Positions 7,677 to 16,480 are shown, numbered from the stretch's first letter. The stretch: DNA of 64,000 bases from Bradyrhizobium sp. AUGA SZCCT0176 (GCF_018130145.1 NZ_JAFCMB010000026.1:1-64000); one strand, 5' to 3'. Numbers and translations are program-made. Notes: generated by a model from the letters alone, not told the origin.

Positions 7677-9065
7677 CTACTCCGCCGCCTTCACCCGCAC
7701 CCCCGGCCGATACTGGCTCGCCGGGTGCTGCGCCGTCAGCCGCGCGCGGCCCTCGCCGAACAGCTTCTCGCGCAGCGTGCCCTCGGCATACGCGCTCTTG
7801 TATCGTCCGCGCCGCGTCAATTCCGGCACCAGCATGTCGGCGATATCCTCGAAATCGCCGGGCGAGGTCGCGAAGGCGACGTTGAGGCCGTCGACGTCGG
7901 TCTGCTCGAACCAGGCCTCGATATCGTCGGCGACCTTCTCGGGCGTGCCGACCACGACGGGTCCGGCGCCGCCGATGCCGACATGCTCGACGACTTCGCG
8001 CACGGTCCAGACCCGGTCCGGATCGGCGCGGGTGACGTTATCGAGCGCGGTGCGGCCGGCGTCGTTCTGGACGTGGCGGACCTGCTGGTCGAGGTCGTAG
8101 CTGGAGAAATCGACGCCGGTCCAGCCCGACATCAGCGCAAGCGCACCCTCGGGATTGATGTGCTTGCGATAGTCGGCGTATTTCGCCTTCGCCTCCGCCT
8201 CGGTGCGCCCGAGGATGATCGTCATCATGCTGAACATCAGGATCTCGGCCGGGTTGCGTCCGATCTCGCGTGCCAGGTCACGGATCGCCGCGACGCGCGG
8301 TCCGATGATCTTGGCCGACGGGCCCGACATGAACACGCATTCGGCGTGCCGGGCCGCGAACTGCCGGCCGCGCGGCGAGGTGCCGGCCTGGTACAGCACC
8401 GGCGTGCGCTGCGGCGACGGCTCGCTCAGATGAATCGCGTTGAGCCGGTAATGATTGCCCTCATGCGAGACGGGATGCACCTTCGCAGGGTCAGCGAAGA
8501 TGCCGCGCGCGCGGTCGCGCAGCACGGCTTCGTCCTCCCAGCTGCCTTCCCAGAGCTTGTAGACCAGCTCCATATATTCATCGGCGATCTCGTAGCGGTC
8601 GTCATGCGCGGTCTGCTTGTCCTTGCCGGCTCCGCGCGCGGCGCTGTCGAGATAGCCGGTCACCACGTTCCAGCCGACCCGTCCCTCGGTGAGGTGGTCG
8701 AGCGTCGACATCCGGCGCGCGAACGGATAGGGCGGCTCGAACGACAGGTTGCTGGTGACGCCGAAACCGAGATGTTTCGTCACCGCCGCCATCGCCGGGA
8801 TCAGCATCAGGGGTTCGTTCGCCGGGGTCTGCGTAGCGTTGCGCAGCGCCGCGTCGGGGCTATTGCCGAACACGTCATAGACGCCGAGCACGTCGGCGAG
8901 AAACAAGCCGTCGAACCGCCCGCGTTCCAGCGTCCTGGCGAGATCAAGCCAATAGGGCAGGCGGTTATAGTCGAGGGTACGGTCGCGCGGATGGGTCCAC
9001 AGCCCGGGCGATTGATGCGCCACGCAGTTCATGGCAAAGGCGTTGAGCCGGATCTGTTTCTTCAT
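7677..9065 (-). CDS. LLM flavin-dependent monooxygenase, NtaA/SnaA/DszA type
   Basis: A 462-residue bacterial-luciferase-like monooxygenase of the two-component NtaA/SnaA/DszA/MsuD branch, using FMNH2 supplied by a separate reductase. Signatures include FLADVLGVYDVFG near the N-terminus, TLDHLTEGRVGWNVVTGY near residue 130, and a C-terminal half rich in family motifs (VLYQAGTSPRGRQFAARH). I placed the start at the ATG of MKKQIRLNAF; the frame is open 30 codons further without family similarity. Members attack chelators, sulfonates and heterocycles. No flavin reductase gene is nearby. It diverges from an M20 peptidase that may act on the product. Confidence 0.9.
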   Translation of the reverse strand: MKKQIRLNAFAMNCVAHQSPGLWTHPRDRTLDYNRLPYWLDLARTLERGRFDGLFLADVLGVYDVFGNSPDAALRNATQTPANEPLMLIPAMAAVTKHLGFGVTSNLSFEPPYPFARRMSTLDHLTEGRVGWNVVTGYLDSAARGAGKDKQTAHDDRYEIADEYMELVYKLWEGSWEDEAVLRDRARGIFADPAKVHPVSHEGNHYRLNAIHLSEPSPQRTPVLYQAGTSPRGRQFAARHAECVFMSGPSAKIIGPRVAAIRDLAREIGRNPAEILMFSMMTIILGRTEAEAKAKYADYRKHINPEGALALMSGWTGVDFSSYDLDQQVRHVQNDAGRTALDNVTRADPDRVWTVREVVEHVGIGGAGPVVVGTPEKVADDIEAWFEQTDVDGLNVAFATSPGDFEDIADMLVPELTRRGRYKSAYAEGTLREKLFGEGRARLTAQHPASQYRPGVRVKAAE

Positions 9066-9249
9066 GATGGTGGAACCTTGGGTATTCCCGGATACGCCGC
9101 CGGGTCGGGTACCGGGCTGTTGGCGGAAACTGTTGCATTCCATGAGGGTTAGCAAGGCCCTATTCGGCGCAACTCGCGCTACTTCCAGTAGATGAGTTGT
9201 CTGGCTACACTAACGAGTGATACGTTCGCGAGCGCGAAAGGAAAAAGAC
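9066..9249. promoter_or_regulatory. Divergent promoter region, LLM monooxygenase / M20 peptidase
   Basis: 184 bases between divergent genes. It contains CTACTTCCAGTAG at 9179-9191, a perfect 5-base-arm palindrome placed between the two starts. The IclR gene downstream of the peptidase is one candidate regulator; this is inference from location. Confidence 0.4.
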
Positions 9250-10635
9250 ATGGCAACGAGAGCCGACGCGATTGAAAATGTGCGTCAGCAGTTTCACTCC
9301 GGCGAATTTCTCGCCGAGCTCAACCGCAGGGTCGGTTTTCCTACGCAGAGCCAGGAACCGTTGCCGGGCGATCCCTTGCGCGCCTATCTCGTGGAAGGAC
9401 TGCAGCCTGCCTTTGAAGAGCTCGGGTTTTCGACCCGGCTGATCGAGTCGCCGATCGGCAAGGGCCCGTATCTGCTGGCAGACTATCGCGAGGATCCGTC
9501 GTTGTTGACGGTCCTCTCCTACGGCCATGGCGACGTCGTGGGTGGCATGGTCGGTGAATGGCGCGACAATCTCAACCCGTGGCAGACCACGACCAAGGGC
9601 GATCGCGTCTACGGCCGCGGCACCGCCGACAACAAGGGACAGCACAGCATCAACATGGCGGCGTTGCGCGCCGTCCGCGAAGCCCGTGGCGGCAAGCTCG
9701 GCTTCAATGCCAAGTTCATCATCGAGACCAGCGAGGAGATCGGCTCGCCGGACCTGGCTGAGGTCTGCGAATCGCTGCAGCAGGAACTTAAGGCCGACCT
9801 GTTGCTCGCTTCCGATGGTCCACGGCTTTCGGCGGATCGTCCCACCATCTTCCTTGGCTGTCGCGGCGGCGTGCGAATTCATCTCGACGTCAACCTGCGC
9901 GAAGGCGGCAATCATTCCGGCAATTGGGGCGGCCTGCTCGCCAACCCCGCGACCATCCTGGCAAACGCCATCGCCGCGCTGGTCGATCACAGGGGGCGGA
10001 TGAAGCTCGACATCATGAAGCCGCCGCGCATCTCGAACCTGATCCGCGCAGCACTTGCCGATGTGGAGGTCGAGCCCACGGCGGATGAGCCGCAGGTCTC
10101 CGAGAATTGGGGCGAGGATGGCCTGTCGGCCGCCGAACGGGTCTATGCCTGGAACACGCTGGAAGTGCTGGCGATGTCATCGGGCAACATCGAGCAACCG
10201 GCGAACGCCATCCCGGGCGTAGCTCGCGCCGTGCTGCAGCTTCGCTTCGTGGTCGGCACCGAATACGAAAAGGTGGTCGACGCTGTCAGGACCTATCTGC
10301 ACGCCAATGGCTTTCCGATGGTGGATGTCAGCGGCCAGCAGAGGTTTGGCGCGTCGCGTACCGATTTGGATAGCCCCTGGGTCAACTGGGCGGCGAACTC
10401 GATCCGGCAGACCACCGGAAAGGCGCCGGCGATCCTGCCGAATATTGGCGGTTCGCTGCCCAACGGCGTCTTTGCCGAAGGGCTCGGTCTGCCGACGATC
10501 TGGATTCCGCATTCCTATCCCGGCTGCTCGCAGCACGCACCGGATGAACACATCCTCCTGCCGGTCACCGAGGAAGCGCTGGCCATCATGGCGGGCCTGT
10601 TCTGGGACTTGGGCGAGATGCCGCGTAGACCGTGA
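9250..10635 (+). CDS. M20 family metallopeptidase / amidohydrolase
   Basis: A 461-residue zinc hydrolase of the M20 (ArgE/DapE/carboxypeptidase G2) family. Metal and catalytic residues are readable: His93 in YGHGD, Asp127 in GRGTADNKGQ, the Glu162-Glu163 pair in TSEEIG, Asp189 in ASDGP, and a late His in APDEH. The start is the ATG in MATRADAIE, with GAAAGG upstream; an upstream in-frame codon at 9217 is less likely. It would release an amino acid or acid from an amide or dipeptide in the cytoplasm. The divergent monooxygenase and downstream IclR gene suggest one regulated catabolic unit. Confidence 0.92.
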   Translation: MATRADAIENVRQQFHSGEFLAELNRRVGFPTQSQEPLPGDPLRAYLVEGLQPAFEELGFSTRLIESPIGKGPYLLADYREDPSLLTVLSYGHGDVVGGMVGEWRDNLNPWQTTTKGDRVYGRGTADNKGQHSINMAALRAVREARGGKLGFNAKFIIETSEEIGSPDLAEVCESLQQELKADLLLASDGPRLSADRPTIFLGCRGGVRIHLDVNLREGGNHSGNWGGLLANPATILANAIAALVDHRGRMKLDIMKPPRISNLIRAALADVEVEPTADEPQVSENWGEDGLSAAERVYAWNTLEVLAMSSGNIEQPANAIPGVARAVLQLRFVVGTEYEKVVDAVRTYLHANGFPMVDVSGQQRFGASRTDLDSPWVNWAANSIRQTTGKAPAILPNIGGSLPNGVFAEGLGLPTIWIPHSYPGCSQHAPDEHILLPVTEEALAIMAGLFWDLGEMPRRP

Positions 10636-10799
10636 TGCCGGCAATGGTTCGCGTGACGGAATAAGAACGATGCTGCGGCGCGAAAATGCCGTTTCGTGCT
10701 ATAAAATTTAGCTCAGCGTATCGTCAGGCGAAATATTGCTCTGTCGCCCGCGCGCCGCGCTCTCTAGGATCAGGGGAGCGCGATGCGGGGAAGGGCGGC
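10636..10799 (+). promoter_or_regulatory. Leader region of the IclR regulator gene
   Basis: 164 bases without a gene. An AT-rich island with GCTATAAAATTTAGC (10698-10712, 4-base arms) stands out from the GC-rich surroundings and could be a promoter or autoregulatory site. GGGGAAGGG directly precedes the IclR ATG at 10800. Confidence 0.35.
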
Positions 10800-11645
10800 A
10801 TGAACGCGACGTCACCTAAGAAGAAGCCATCGCTGTCCGTCGTCGGGCAGCCGGCCAATTTCAACGCCATCCAAAAAGTCTGCGCGATCCTGCGTGTGCT
10901 GGCGCAGAACGCTCCGCTGCGGCTGACCGAGATCGCCGACGTCACCTCGCTGAACAAGGCGACGGCGCTGCGCATCCTCGGCTCGCTGATCGAGGAGGGC
11001 TTTGTCACCCGCGTGACCGGCGCAAAAACCTACGAACTCGGCCAGGAGGCGCGGGTGATGGCGGTCAGCGCGCGCCGCACTGTCGACATCGCCGAACTGG
11101 CGCAGCCGAGCCTGCTGCGGCTTTCGGAGCGATCGGCCGATACCGCGCTATTGTCGGTGCGCAGCGGCGTCGAGGCGCTGTATCTGGCGCGTTCCGTCGG
11201 CAGCCATCCGTTGCAGCCCAATTACCTGCAGATCGGCAGCCGGCGGCCGCTCGGGGTCGGAGCCGGCAGCCTTGCGCTGATGGTGTGGCTGCCGGACGCC
11301 GAGATCGACGCCATCATCGAAATCATCATGCCGCGGCTGGCGAAATCGCCGCGTATCACATCGAAGTATCTGCGCGAGCGGATCGTCGCGGCGCGCAAGC
11401 ATGGCCACACCGTGCAGATCGACGTCGCGCTTCCCGGCATGGGCGGGGTCGGCGTGCCGATCCGCGACGATGCCGGGCAGGTGATTGCGGCGCTGAGCGT
11501 CGGCGCCTCCAGCGACCGGATCAGGCGGCGCGAAACCGAGCTTGCGGAGATGTTGAAGAAGGAAGCGCTGATCCTGACACGGGCAATGGCGCAGCCGGCG
11601 AAACCGGGTGCGCTCAAGGTGATCAAGCCGAGCCAGGGGGCTTGA
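10800..11645 (+). CDS. IclR family transcriptional regulator
   Basis: A 281-residue regulator. The winged helix-turn-helix covers about residues 17-80 (LTEIADVTSLNKATALRIL is the recognition region), followed by the IclR effector-binding domain ending near residue 260. The start at 10800 has a strong GGGGAAGGG ribosome site; a longer open frame to 10686 reads through poor sequence. IclR proteins bind small organic acids and switch nearby catabolic genes. The likely targets are the peptidase/LLM pair upstream or the hydrolase-importer operon downstream. The stop codon lies inside a hairpin (11637-11658). Confidence 0.92.
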   Translation: MNATSPKKKPSLSVVGQPANFNAIQKVCAILRVLAQNAPLRLTEIADVTSLNKATALRILGSLIEEGFVTRVTGAKTYELGQEARVMAVSARRTVDIAELAQPSLLRLSERSADTALLSVRSGVEALYLARSVGSHPLQPNYLQIGSRRPLGVGAGSLALMVWLPDAEIDAIIEIIMPRLAKSPRITSKYLRERIVAARKHGHTVQIDVALPGMGGVGVPIRDDAGQVIAALSVGASSDRIRRRETELAEMLKKEALILTRAMAQPAKPGALKVIKPSQGA

Positions 11646-11658
11646 GGGATCAAGCCCC
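11637..11658 (+). terminator. Stem-loop at the end of the IclR gene
   Basis: GGGGCTTGA and TCAAGCCCC form a perfect 9-base stem with the loop GGGA, overlapping the IclR stop codon. Only two T residues follow, so intrinsic termination would be weak. It separates the regulator from the downstream operon. Confidence 0.5.
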
Positions 11659-11850
11659 TTCATCCAGCGCGACCAGCTCGCGCATGCTCAGTCTGAGCGT
11701 TCAACTGACCTGGGCCTATAATCAAGGTAAGCTATAGGTCGCGGTGGCTTGCGAAGGCCTAGGCTTTCAGGCCATCATAGGTCCGGTCGGACGGGGTGGT
11801 TCCGTTCAGTTTGCCAATGTGGGCATTGCAGGGAATCCTGCCTGGAGCGC

Positions 11851-12264
11851 ATGAGTTCAGCTTCGAACGCAACCGACGCCGCGGTTATCAAGGCATTCGC
11901 CGCAATCCCTGCGCTTCTCGAACAGACGCCGGCGCTGATCGTTCGCGGCCGGTTTCTCGATTGCGAATGCCTGCTCGGGCCGATCGGCCATCCCTTTCAC
12001 GCCTCGATCCGTGCCGGCCGGATCGTCGATCTGACGCCGGCGCCGGTGCTGATGCGGTCGTGGCGGTTTTCCTATCGCGCCTCGCCTGCGGCCTGGGCGG
12101 CGTACTGGCAATCCGAGCCGCGGCCGGGCTGGCATGATCTGCTCGCCCTGACCAAGCGTGGCGGAGCGGCCCTTGAGGGCGATCTGCATCCCTTCATGGC
12201 GCATCTGCAGTATTTCAAGGATGTGCTGGCCTTGCCGCGGCACCATTTCGCGGTGGCTGCCTGA
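11851..12264 (+). CDS. SCP2-like (sterol-carrier-type) protein
   Basis: 137 residues. The C-terminal half (WRFSYRASPAAWAAYWQSEP, then PGWHDLLALTKRGGAALEGDL and LQYFKDVLALPR) has the pattern of SCP2-fold proteins, which offer a hydrophobic pocket for lipid-like ligands. No catalytic residues are evident. The ATG at 11851 has GGAGCG upstream; an earlier in-frame ATG at 11749 lacks one. Its stop overlaps the start of the alpha/beta hydrolase by one base (TGATG), implying translational coupling. In this context it may hold or present the hydrolase substrate (inference). Confidence 0.7.
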   Translation: MSSASNATDAAVIKAFAAIPALLEQTPALIVRGRFLDCECLLGPIGHPFHASIRAGRIVDLTPAPVLMRSWRFSYRASPAAWAAYWQSEPRPGWHDLLALTKRGGAALEGDLHPFMAHLQYFKDVLALPRHHFAVAA

Positions 12265-13118
12265 TGAGCGGTTACGTCGAGCCGATGATCGGCCGCTATG
12301 TCCATGTCGACATCGGCGGCGAACTGCATCGGGTCTATTTCGAGGAAAACGGCGCCGGCATTCCGCTGGTGTGCCTGCACACCGCGGGCTCCGATGCGCG
12401 GCAATGGCGGCATCTGCTCGCCGACGAGGAGTTCGCGAAGAATTTTCGGATCATCGCCTTCGATATGCCCTGGCATGGGAAATCGAATCCGCCGGCGAGC
12501 TGGAATGGGGACGAGTACCAGCTCACCACCGCGCGCTACACAGAGACTATCCGCGCCTTCTGCAAGGCGCTGCGGCTGGAAAAGCCCGTGGTGATGGGCT
12601 GCTCGATCGGCGGCCGCATCGTGCTCAACCTTGCGATCGACCACGCCGCCGAATTCCGTGCGCTGATCGGGCTGGAGGCGGCGGATTTCCAGGCGCCGTG
12701 GTATGACACCACATGGCTCAACCGCCCCGACGTCCATGGCGGCGAGGTCTGCGCAGCCTTGGTGTCGGGTCTCATTGCCCCGCAGAGCCCGCAAGCCTCG
12801 CGAGCCGAAACGCTATGGGGTTACAAGCAGGGCGGTCCGGGGATTTTCAAGGGCGATCTTTATTTTTATCGGGTCGATGGCGACTTGCGCGGCCGGGTGG
12901 AGAGGATCGATACTAAAGTATGCCCGCTGTTTCTGCTCACGGGCGAGTATGATTTCTCCTGTACGCCGGAAGACACGACGAGGACTGCTGCCGCTATCGG
13001 GGGCGCCAGTGTTACGATAATGGAGCAGCTTGGTCATTTTCCGATGAGCGAGAACCCCGAACAGTTTCGCCGCTACATTTCGCCGGTGCTCGGCGAAATC
13101 CTCGAACGATCGACGTAA
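12264..13118 (+). CDS. Alpha/beta hydrolase
   Basis: A 284-residue alpha/beta hydrolase. The nucleophile elbow is MGCSIGG with Ser114. The acid is probably Asp in LLTGEYDFSC near residue 237, and the base is His in MEQLGHFPMSE near 265. The oxyanion-hole region CLHTAGSDARQW is near residue 38. No signal peptide, so it is cytosolic. It is translationally coupled to the SCP2-like gene and lies 20 bases before the ABC transporter binding-protein gene. Genes in this order suggest an ester or amide is imported and then cleaved; the substrate is unknown. Confidence 0.92.
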   Translation: MSGYVEPMIGRYVHVDIGGELHRVYFEENGAGIPLVCLHTAGSDARQWRHLLADEEFAKNFRIIAFDMPWHGKSNPPASWNGDEYQLTTARYTETIRAFCKALRLEKPVVMGCSIGGRIVLNLAIDHAAEFRALIGLEAADFQAPWYDTTWLNRPDVHGGEVCAALVSGLIAPQSPQASRAETLWGYKQGGPGIFKGDLYFYRVDGDLRGRVERIDTKVCPLFLLTGEYDFSCTPEDTTRTAAAIGGASVTIMEQLGHFPMSENPEQFRRYISPVLGEILERST

Positions 13119-13138
13119 ACCACACAAGGAGTACAAGT

Positions 13139-14050
13139 ATGAACCGCAATTACATGATTGGCTACGCGCTGGCCGGCGCGTTGTGCGCCACGCCGGCGAT
13201 GGCGCAGGAACTCACCGGAACGTTGAAGAACATCAAGGATACCGGGGCCATCACGCTCGGCTTCCGGGATTCGTCGATTCCCTTCTCCTATCTCGATGAC
13301 AGCCAGAAGCCGGTCGGCTACGCCATGGACATCTGCTACAAGATCGTCGATGCCGTGAAGAAGGAGCTCAAGCTCGACAAGCTCGAGGTCAAGCTCAATC
13401 CGGTGACGTCGTCGACCCGGATTCCGCTGCTGGCCAACGGCACCATCGATCTGGAATGCGGCTCGACCACCAACAACGCCGAACGCCAGAAGCAGATCGC
13501 CTACACCAACACCCACTTCCTGACCGCGAGCCGCTACGTCTCGAAGAAGTCGAGCAAAATCAACTCGATCGACGATCTGAAGGGCAAAGCGGTGGTTTCG
13601 ACATCGGGCACCACCAACATCAAGCAGCTGACCGAAGCCAATGCGGAGAAAAAGCTCGGCGCCAACATCATTCCGGCCAAGGACCACGCCGAAGCCTTCC
13701 TGATGGTCGAGACCGACCGCGCGGTGGCGTTCGTGATGGACGATATCCTGCTGGCGAGCCTGGTTGCCGGCTCGAAGGCGCCGGATGACTACGTGATCTC
13801 CAAGGACGCGTTCTCCAAGCCGGAGCCCTATGGCATCATGCTGCGCAAGGACGACCCGGCCTTCAAGAAGGTGGTCGATGCCGCCACGTCAGCGCTCTAT
13901 ACGGGCGGCGAGGGCCAGAAGATCTACGACAAATGGTTCACCCAGAAGATCCCGCCCAAGGGCTTGAACCTGAACTCGCCGATCAGCGCGGAGCTGAAGA
14001 ACCAGTACGCCAAGCCGTCTGACTCGCCGGATCCGGACGCCTACAAATAA
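13139..14050 (+). CDS. Glutamate/aspartate-type ABC transporter binding protein
   Basis: A 303-residue periplasmic solute-binding protein of family 3 (GltI-like). A signal peptide covers about residues 1-22 and ends ATPAMAQE. The mature part carries GFRDSSIPFSYLDDSQKPVGYAMDIC, the usual first strand and ligand loop, and KGKAVVSTSGTTN. AAGGAG precedes the ATG. It captures an amino acid or a related dicarboxylate and hands it to the permeases encoded next. A perfect hairpin follows the gene (14068-14096), as often seen after highly expressed binding proteins. Confidence 0.93.
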   Translation: MNRNYMIGYALAGALCATPAMAQELTGTLKNIKDTGAITLGFRDSSIPFSYLDDSQKPVGYAMDICYKIVDAVKKELKLDKLEVKLNPVTSSTRIPLLANGTIDLECGSTTNNAERQKQIAYTNTHFLTASRYVSKKSSKINSIDDLKGKAVVSTSGTTNIKQLTEANAEKKLGANIIPAKDHAEAFLMVETDRAVAFVMDDILLASLVAGSKAPDDYVISKDAFSKPEPYGIMLRKDDPAFKKVVDAATSALYTGGEGQKIYDKWFTQKIPPKGLNLNSPISAELKNQYAKPSDSPDPDAYK

Positions 14051-14067
14051 GCAAATAGATGCTTCTG

Positions 14068-14096
14068 CCCATGCAATGGCCCAACCATTGCATGGG
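14068..14096 (+). terminator. Intercistronic hairpin after the binding-protein gene
   Basis: CCCATGCAATGG and CCATTGCATGGG form a perfect 12-base stem around the loop CCCAA. There is no T-run and the downstream genes belong to the same transporter. It is therefore more likely a partial terminator or an mRNA-stabilising 3' structure that keeps the binding protein in excess over the permeases. Confidence 0.7.
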
Positions 14097-14130
14097 TACG
14101 TTTCGGTGACGCAGCGGACGGTAGGCCTTC

Positions 14131-14862
14131 GTGAATTATAATTGGAACTGGAGCATCTTCTTCGAGCCGGCCCCGGGCGGGACCGGCACCTATTTCCATA
14201 TGCTGCTGTCGGGACTGTGGCTTACCATCCAGACCGGAATCTTCGCCTGGATCATCGCGCTGATATTCGGCTCTGTCATCGGCGTGTTGCGGACGCTGCC
14301 GTCGAAGACCGCCTACTGGATCGGCTTCGCCTGGGTCGAGTTCTTCCGCAACATGCCGCTTCTGGTGCAGCTGTTCCTGTGGTTCTTCGTGCTGCCCGAA
14401 TTGCTGCCGCGCAGCTGGGGGCTGTGGCTGAAACAGATGCCCAATGCGCCGTTCTATACCGCGGCGATCGGGATTGGCCTGTTCATGTCGGCGCGCGTCG
14501 CCGTGCAATTGGGCGCCGGCATCGCCTCGCTGCCGCGCGGGCAAAAGCAGGCCGCGACCGCGCTCGGGCTGACGACGTTGCAGGGTTATCGCTACGTGTT
14601 GCTGCCGATTGCGTTCCGAATCATCATGCCGCCGCTGACCTCGGAGTTCCTCAACACCATCAAGAACACGGCGGTCGCGATCACCATCGGCCTGATCGAA
14701 CTGACCGGCCAGGCGCGGTCGATGCAGGAATTCTCGTTCCAGGTGTTCGAGGCTTTCACCGCCGCGACCGTGATGTATCTGCTGATCAACATCGTCGTCG
14801 TCACCGGCATGCGCTTCCTCGAACGCAGCCTGGCGATCCCCGGCTACATCACGGGGAAATAG
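14131..14862 (+). CDS. Amino-acid ABC transporter permease (GltJ-type)
   Basis: A 243-residue inner-membrane permease of the HisM/GltJ group, with about five membrane segments. The N-terminal MNYNWNWSIFF is characteristic of GltJ subunits. The ATP-binding-subunit contact (EAA loop) reads SLPRGQKQAATALGLTTLQGYRYVLLPIA near residues 130-160. The start is a GTG and the ribosome site is weak. With GltK- and GltL-type partners next door it forms a heteromeric importer. Confidence 0.92.
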   Translation: MNYNWNWSIFFEPAPGGTGTYFHMLLSGLWLTIQTGIFAWIIALIFGSVIGVLRTLPSKTAYWIGFAWVEFFRNMPLLVQLFLWFFVLPELLPRSWGLWLKQMPNAPFYTAAIGIGLFMSARVAVQLGAGIASLPRGQKQAATALGLTTLQGYRYVLLPIAFRIIMPPLTSEFLNTIKNTAVAITIGLIELTGQARSMQEFSFQVFEAFTAATVMYLLINIVVVTGMRFLERSLAIPGYITGK

Positions 14863-14866
14863 CCGC

Positions 14867-15559
14867 ATGTTCGCCAATTTCGATTTCGACGTCATCCGCC
14901 GTTCGCTCGGCTACCTGTTTCTCGACGGCATGGCGTTCACGCTGACGCTGACCGGGCTCTCTGCGCTCGGCGGGATCATTTTCGGCACGCTGATCGCGCT
15001 GATGCGGCTGTCCGGTTTCAAAGTGCTCGGCCGGATCGCCGGGCTTTACGTCGACTTCATGCGGTCGCTGCCGCTGGTGCTGGTGATCTTCTGGTTCTAT
15101 TTCCTGGTGCCTTATGTCGGGCAATGGCTGACCGGCGCGTCGCGCCCGATCAGTGTCGGCGCCTTCACCTCCGCGCTCGTCACCTTCATCATGTTCGAGG
15201 CGGCGTATTTTTCCGAGATCATGCGCGCCGGCATCCAGTCGATCTCCAAGGGCCAGCCTGCCGCGGCCAATGCGCTCGGCATGACCTACGCCCAGACCAT
15301 GCGCTACGTCGTGCTGCCGCAGGCGTTCCGCAACATGTTGCCGGTGCTGCTGACCCAGACCATCGTGCTGTTCCAGGACACTTCGCTGGTCTACGTGCTG
15401 TCGATGCCGGATTTCCTCGGCGCGGCGAGCAAGGTTGCGCAGCGCGACGGCAGGCTGGTCGAGATGTACCTGTTTGCGGCGGTGGTCTATTTCACGATTT
15501 CCTGCGCCGCCTCGTTCGCCGTCCGGCGCCTGCAGGCGCGCATCAGTATTGTCCGTTAG
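14867..15559 (+). CDS. Amino-acid ABC transporter permease (GltK-type)
   Basis: 230 residues, the second permease of the importer, starting four bases after the first one ends. The EAA loop is SISKGQPAAANALGMTYAQTMRYVVLPQAFRNMLP, around residues 123-160, which docks on the ATPase. The N-terminal FDFDVIRRSLGYLFLDGMAFTL is the first membrane entry. It shares the fold of the first permease but is clearly diverged, consistent with a heterodimeric channel. Confidence 0.93.
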   Translation: MFANFDFDVIRRSLGYLFLDGMAFTLTLTGLSALGGIIFGTLIALMRLSGFKVLGRIAGLYVDFMRSLPLVLVIFWFYFLVPYVGQWLTGASRPISVGAFTSALVTFIMFEAAYFSEIMRAGIQSISKGQPAAANALGMTYAQTMRYVVLPQAFRNMLPVLLTQTIVLFQDTSLVYVLSMPDFLGAASKVAQRDGRLVEMYLFAAVVYFTISCAASFAVRRLQARISIVR

Positions 15560-15568
15560 GGAACGCGC

Positions 15569-16300
15569 ATGATCGAAATCAATCACGTCAATAAATGGTA
15601 CGGGCCGACCTTCCAGGCGTTGAAGGATTGCACGACGAAGGTCGCCAAGGGCGAAGTGGTTGTCGTGTGCGGTCCGTCAGGTTCGGGCAAGTCGACGTTG
15701 ATCAAATGCGTCAACGCGCTGGAGCCGATCCAGGAAGGCGAGATCATCCTCGACGGCATCAAGGTCAATGATCCCAAGACCGACCTGCCGAAGCTGCGCG
15801 CCCGCGTCGGCATGGTGTTCCAGCATTTTGAACTGTTCCCGCATCTGAGGATCATCGAGAATCTGTGTCTGGGGCAGGAGAAGGTACTGGGCCGGTCCCA
15901 TGACGAGGCGATGGCCAAGGGCGCCAAGCTACTCGACCGCGTCGGATTGAAGGTTCATGCCAACAAATACCCGGCCGAATTGTCAGGCGGACAGCAGCAG
16001 CGTGTGGCGATTGCACGCGCGCTGGCGATGGATCCGATCGCCATGCTGTTCGATGAACCGACCTCGGCGCTCGATCCCGAAATGATCAGCGAAGTGCTGG
16101 ACGTGATGGTCGATCTGGCCCGCGAGGGCATGACCATGATGGTCGTGACCCACGAAATGGGCTTTGCCCGAAAGGTGGCGCATCGCGTTATCTTCATGGA
16201 CCAGGGCGAGATCGTCGAGGATGCGCTGAAAGACGACTTCTTCGGCAAGCCGCGCAGCGACCGCGCGCAGAAATTCCTGTCGAAGATTCTGTCGCATTAG
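15569..16300 (+). CDS. Amino-acid ABC transporter ATP-binding protein (GltL-type)
   Basis: A 243-residue ABC ATPase. Walker A is GPSGSGKST (about residues 32-40), the Q-loop is in MVFQHFELFPH, the signature is LSGGQQQRVAIARAL, and Walker B is MLFDEPTSALD followed by the H-switch in VVTHEMGFA. All catalytic motifs are intact. It is the last gene of the transporter operon, nine bases after the second permease, and is followed by a palindromic repeat. Confidence 0.95.
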   Translation: MIEINHVNKWYGPTFQALKDCTTKVAKGEVVVVCGPSGSGKSTLIKCVNALEPIQEGEIILDGIKVNDPKTDLPKLRARVGMVFQHFELFPHLRIIENLCLGQEKVLGRSHDEAMAKGAKLLDRVGLKVHANKYPAELSGGQQQRVAIARALAMDPIAMLFDEPTSALDPEMISEVLDVMVDLAREGMTMMVVTHEMGFARKVAHRVIFMDQGEIVEDALKDDFFGKPRSDRAQKFLSKILSH

Positions 16301-16308
16301 CCGCCACC

Positions 16309-16406
16309 GTCATTCCGGGGCACGCCGTTTGGCGCGAGCCCGGAATCCATACTCTCGATCGTGGTTATGGATTCCGGGCTCGTGCTTCGCACGCCCCGGA
16401 ATGACG
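16309..16406. repeat. Palindromic intergenic repeat (gtcattccggggc type)
   Basis: cgtcattccggggc on the left mirrors gccccggaatgacg on the right, with inner arms cccggaatccata and tatggattccggg. It lies 3' of the importer ATPase and probably caps that transcript. Non-coding. Confidence 0.8.
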
Positions 16407-16480
16407 CTGAGGGTTTATCAGCACTAACAATTTGCGTATATGAGTCCCCAACACCCCTTCGCGCCCTCAGGAGACTTCGC

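Noticed and set aside
7554..9152. Long open frame opposite the LLM monooxygenase (532 codons)
   Set aside because: Antisense to a gene with clear family motifs; its translation is low-complexity and resembles no family. High GC makes such mirror frames common.
16361..16480. Upstream extension of the aminotransferase gene
   Set aside because: It reads through a palindromic repeat; the TTG at 16481 has a ribosome site and gives the family N-terminus.
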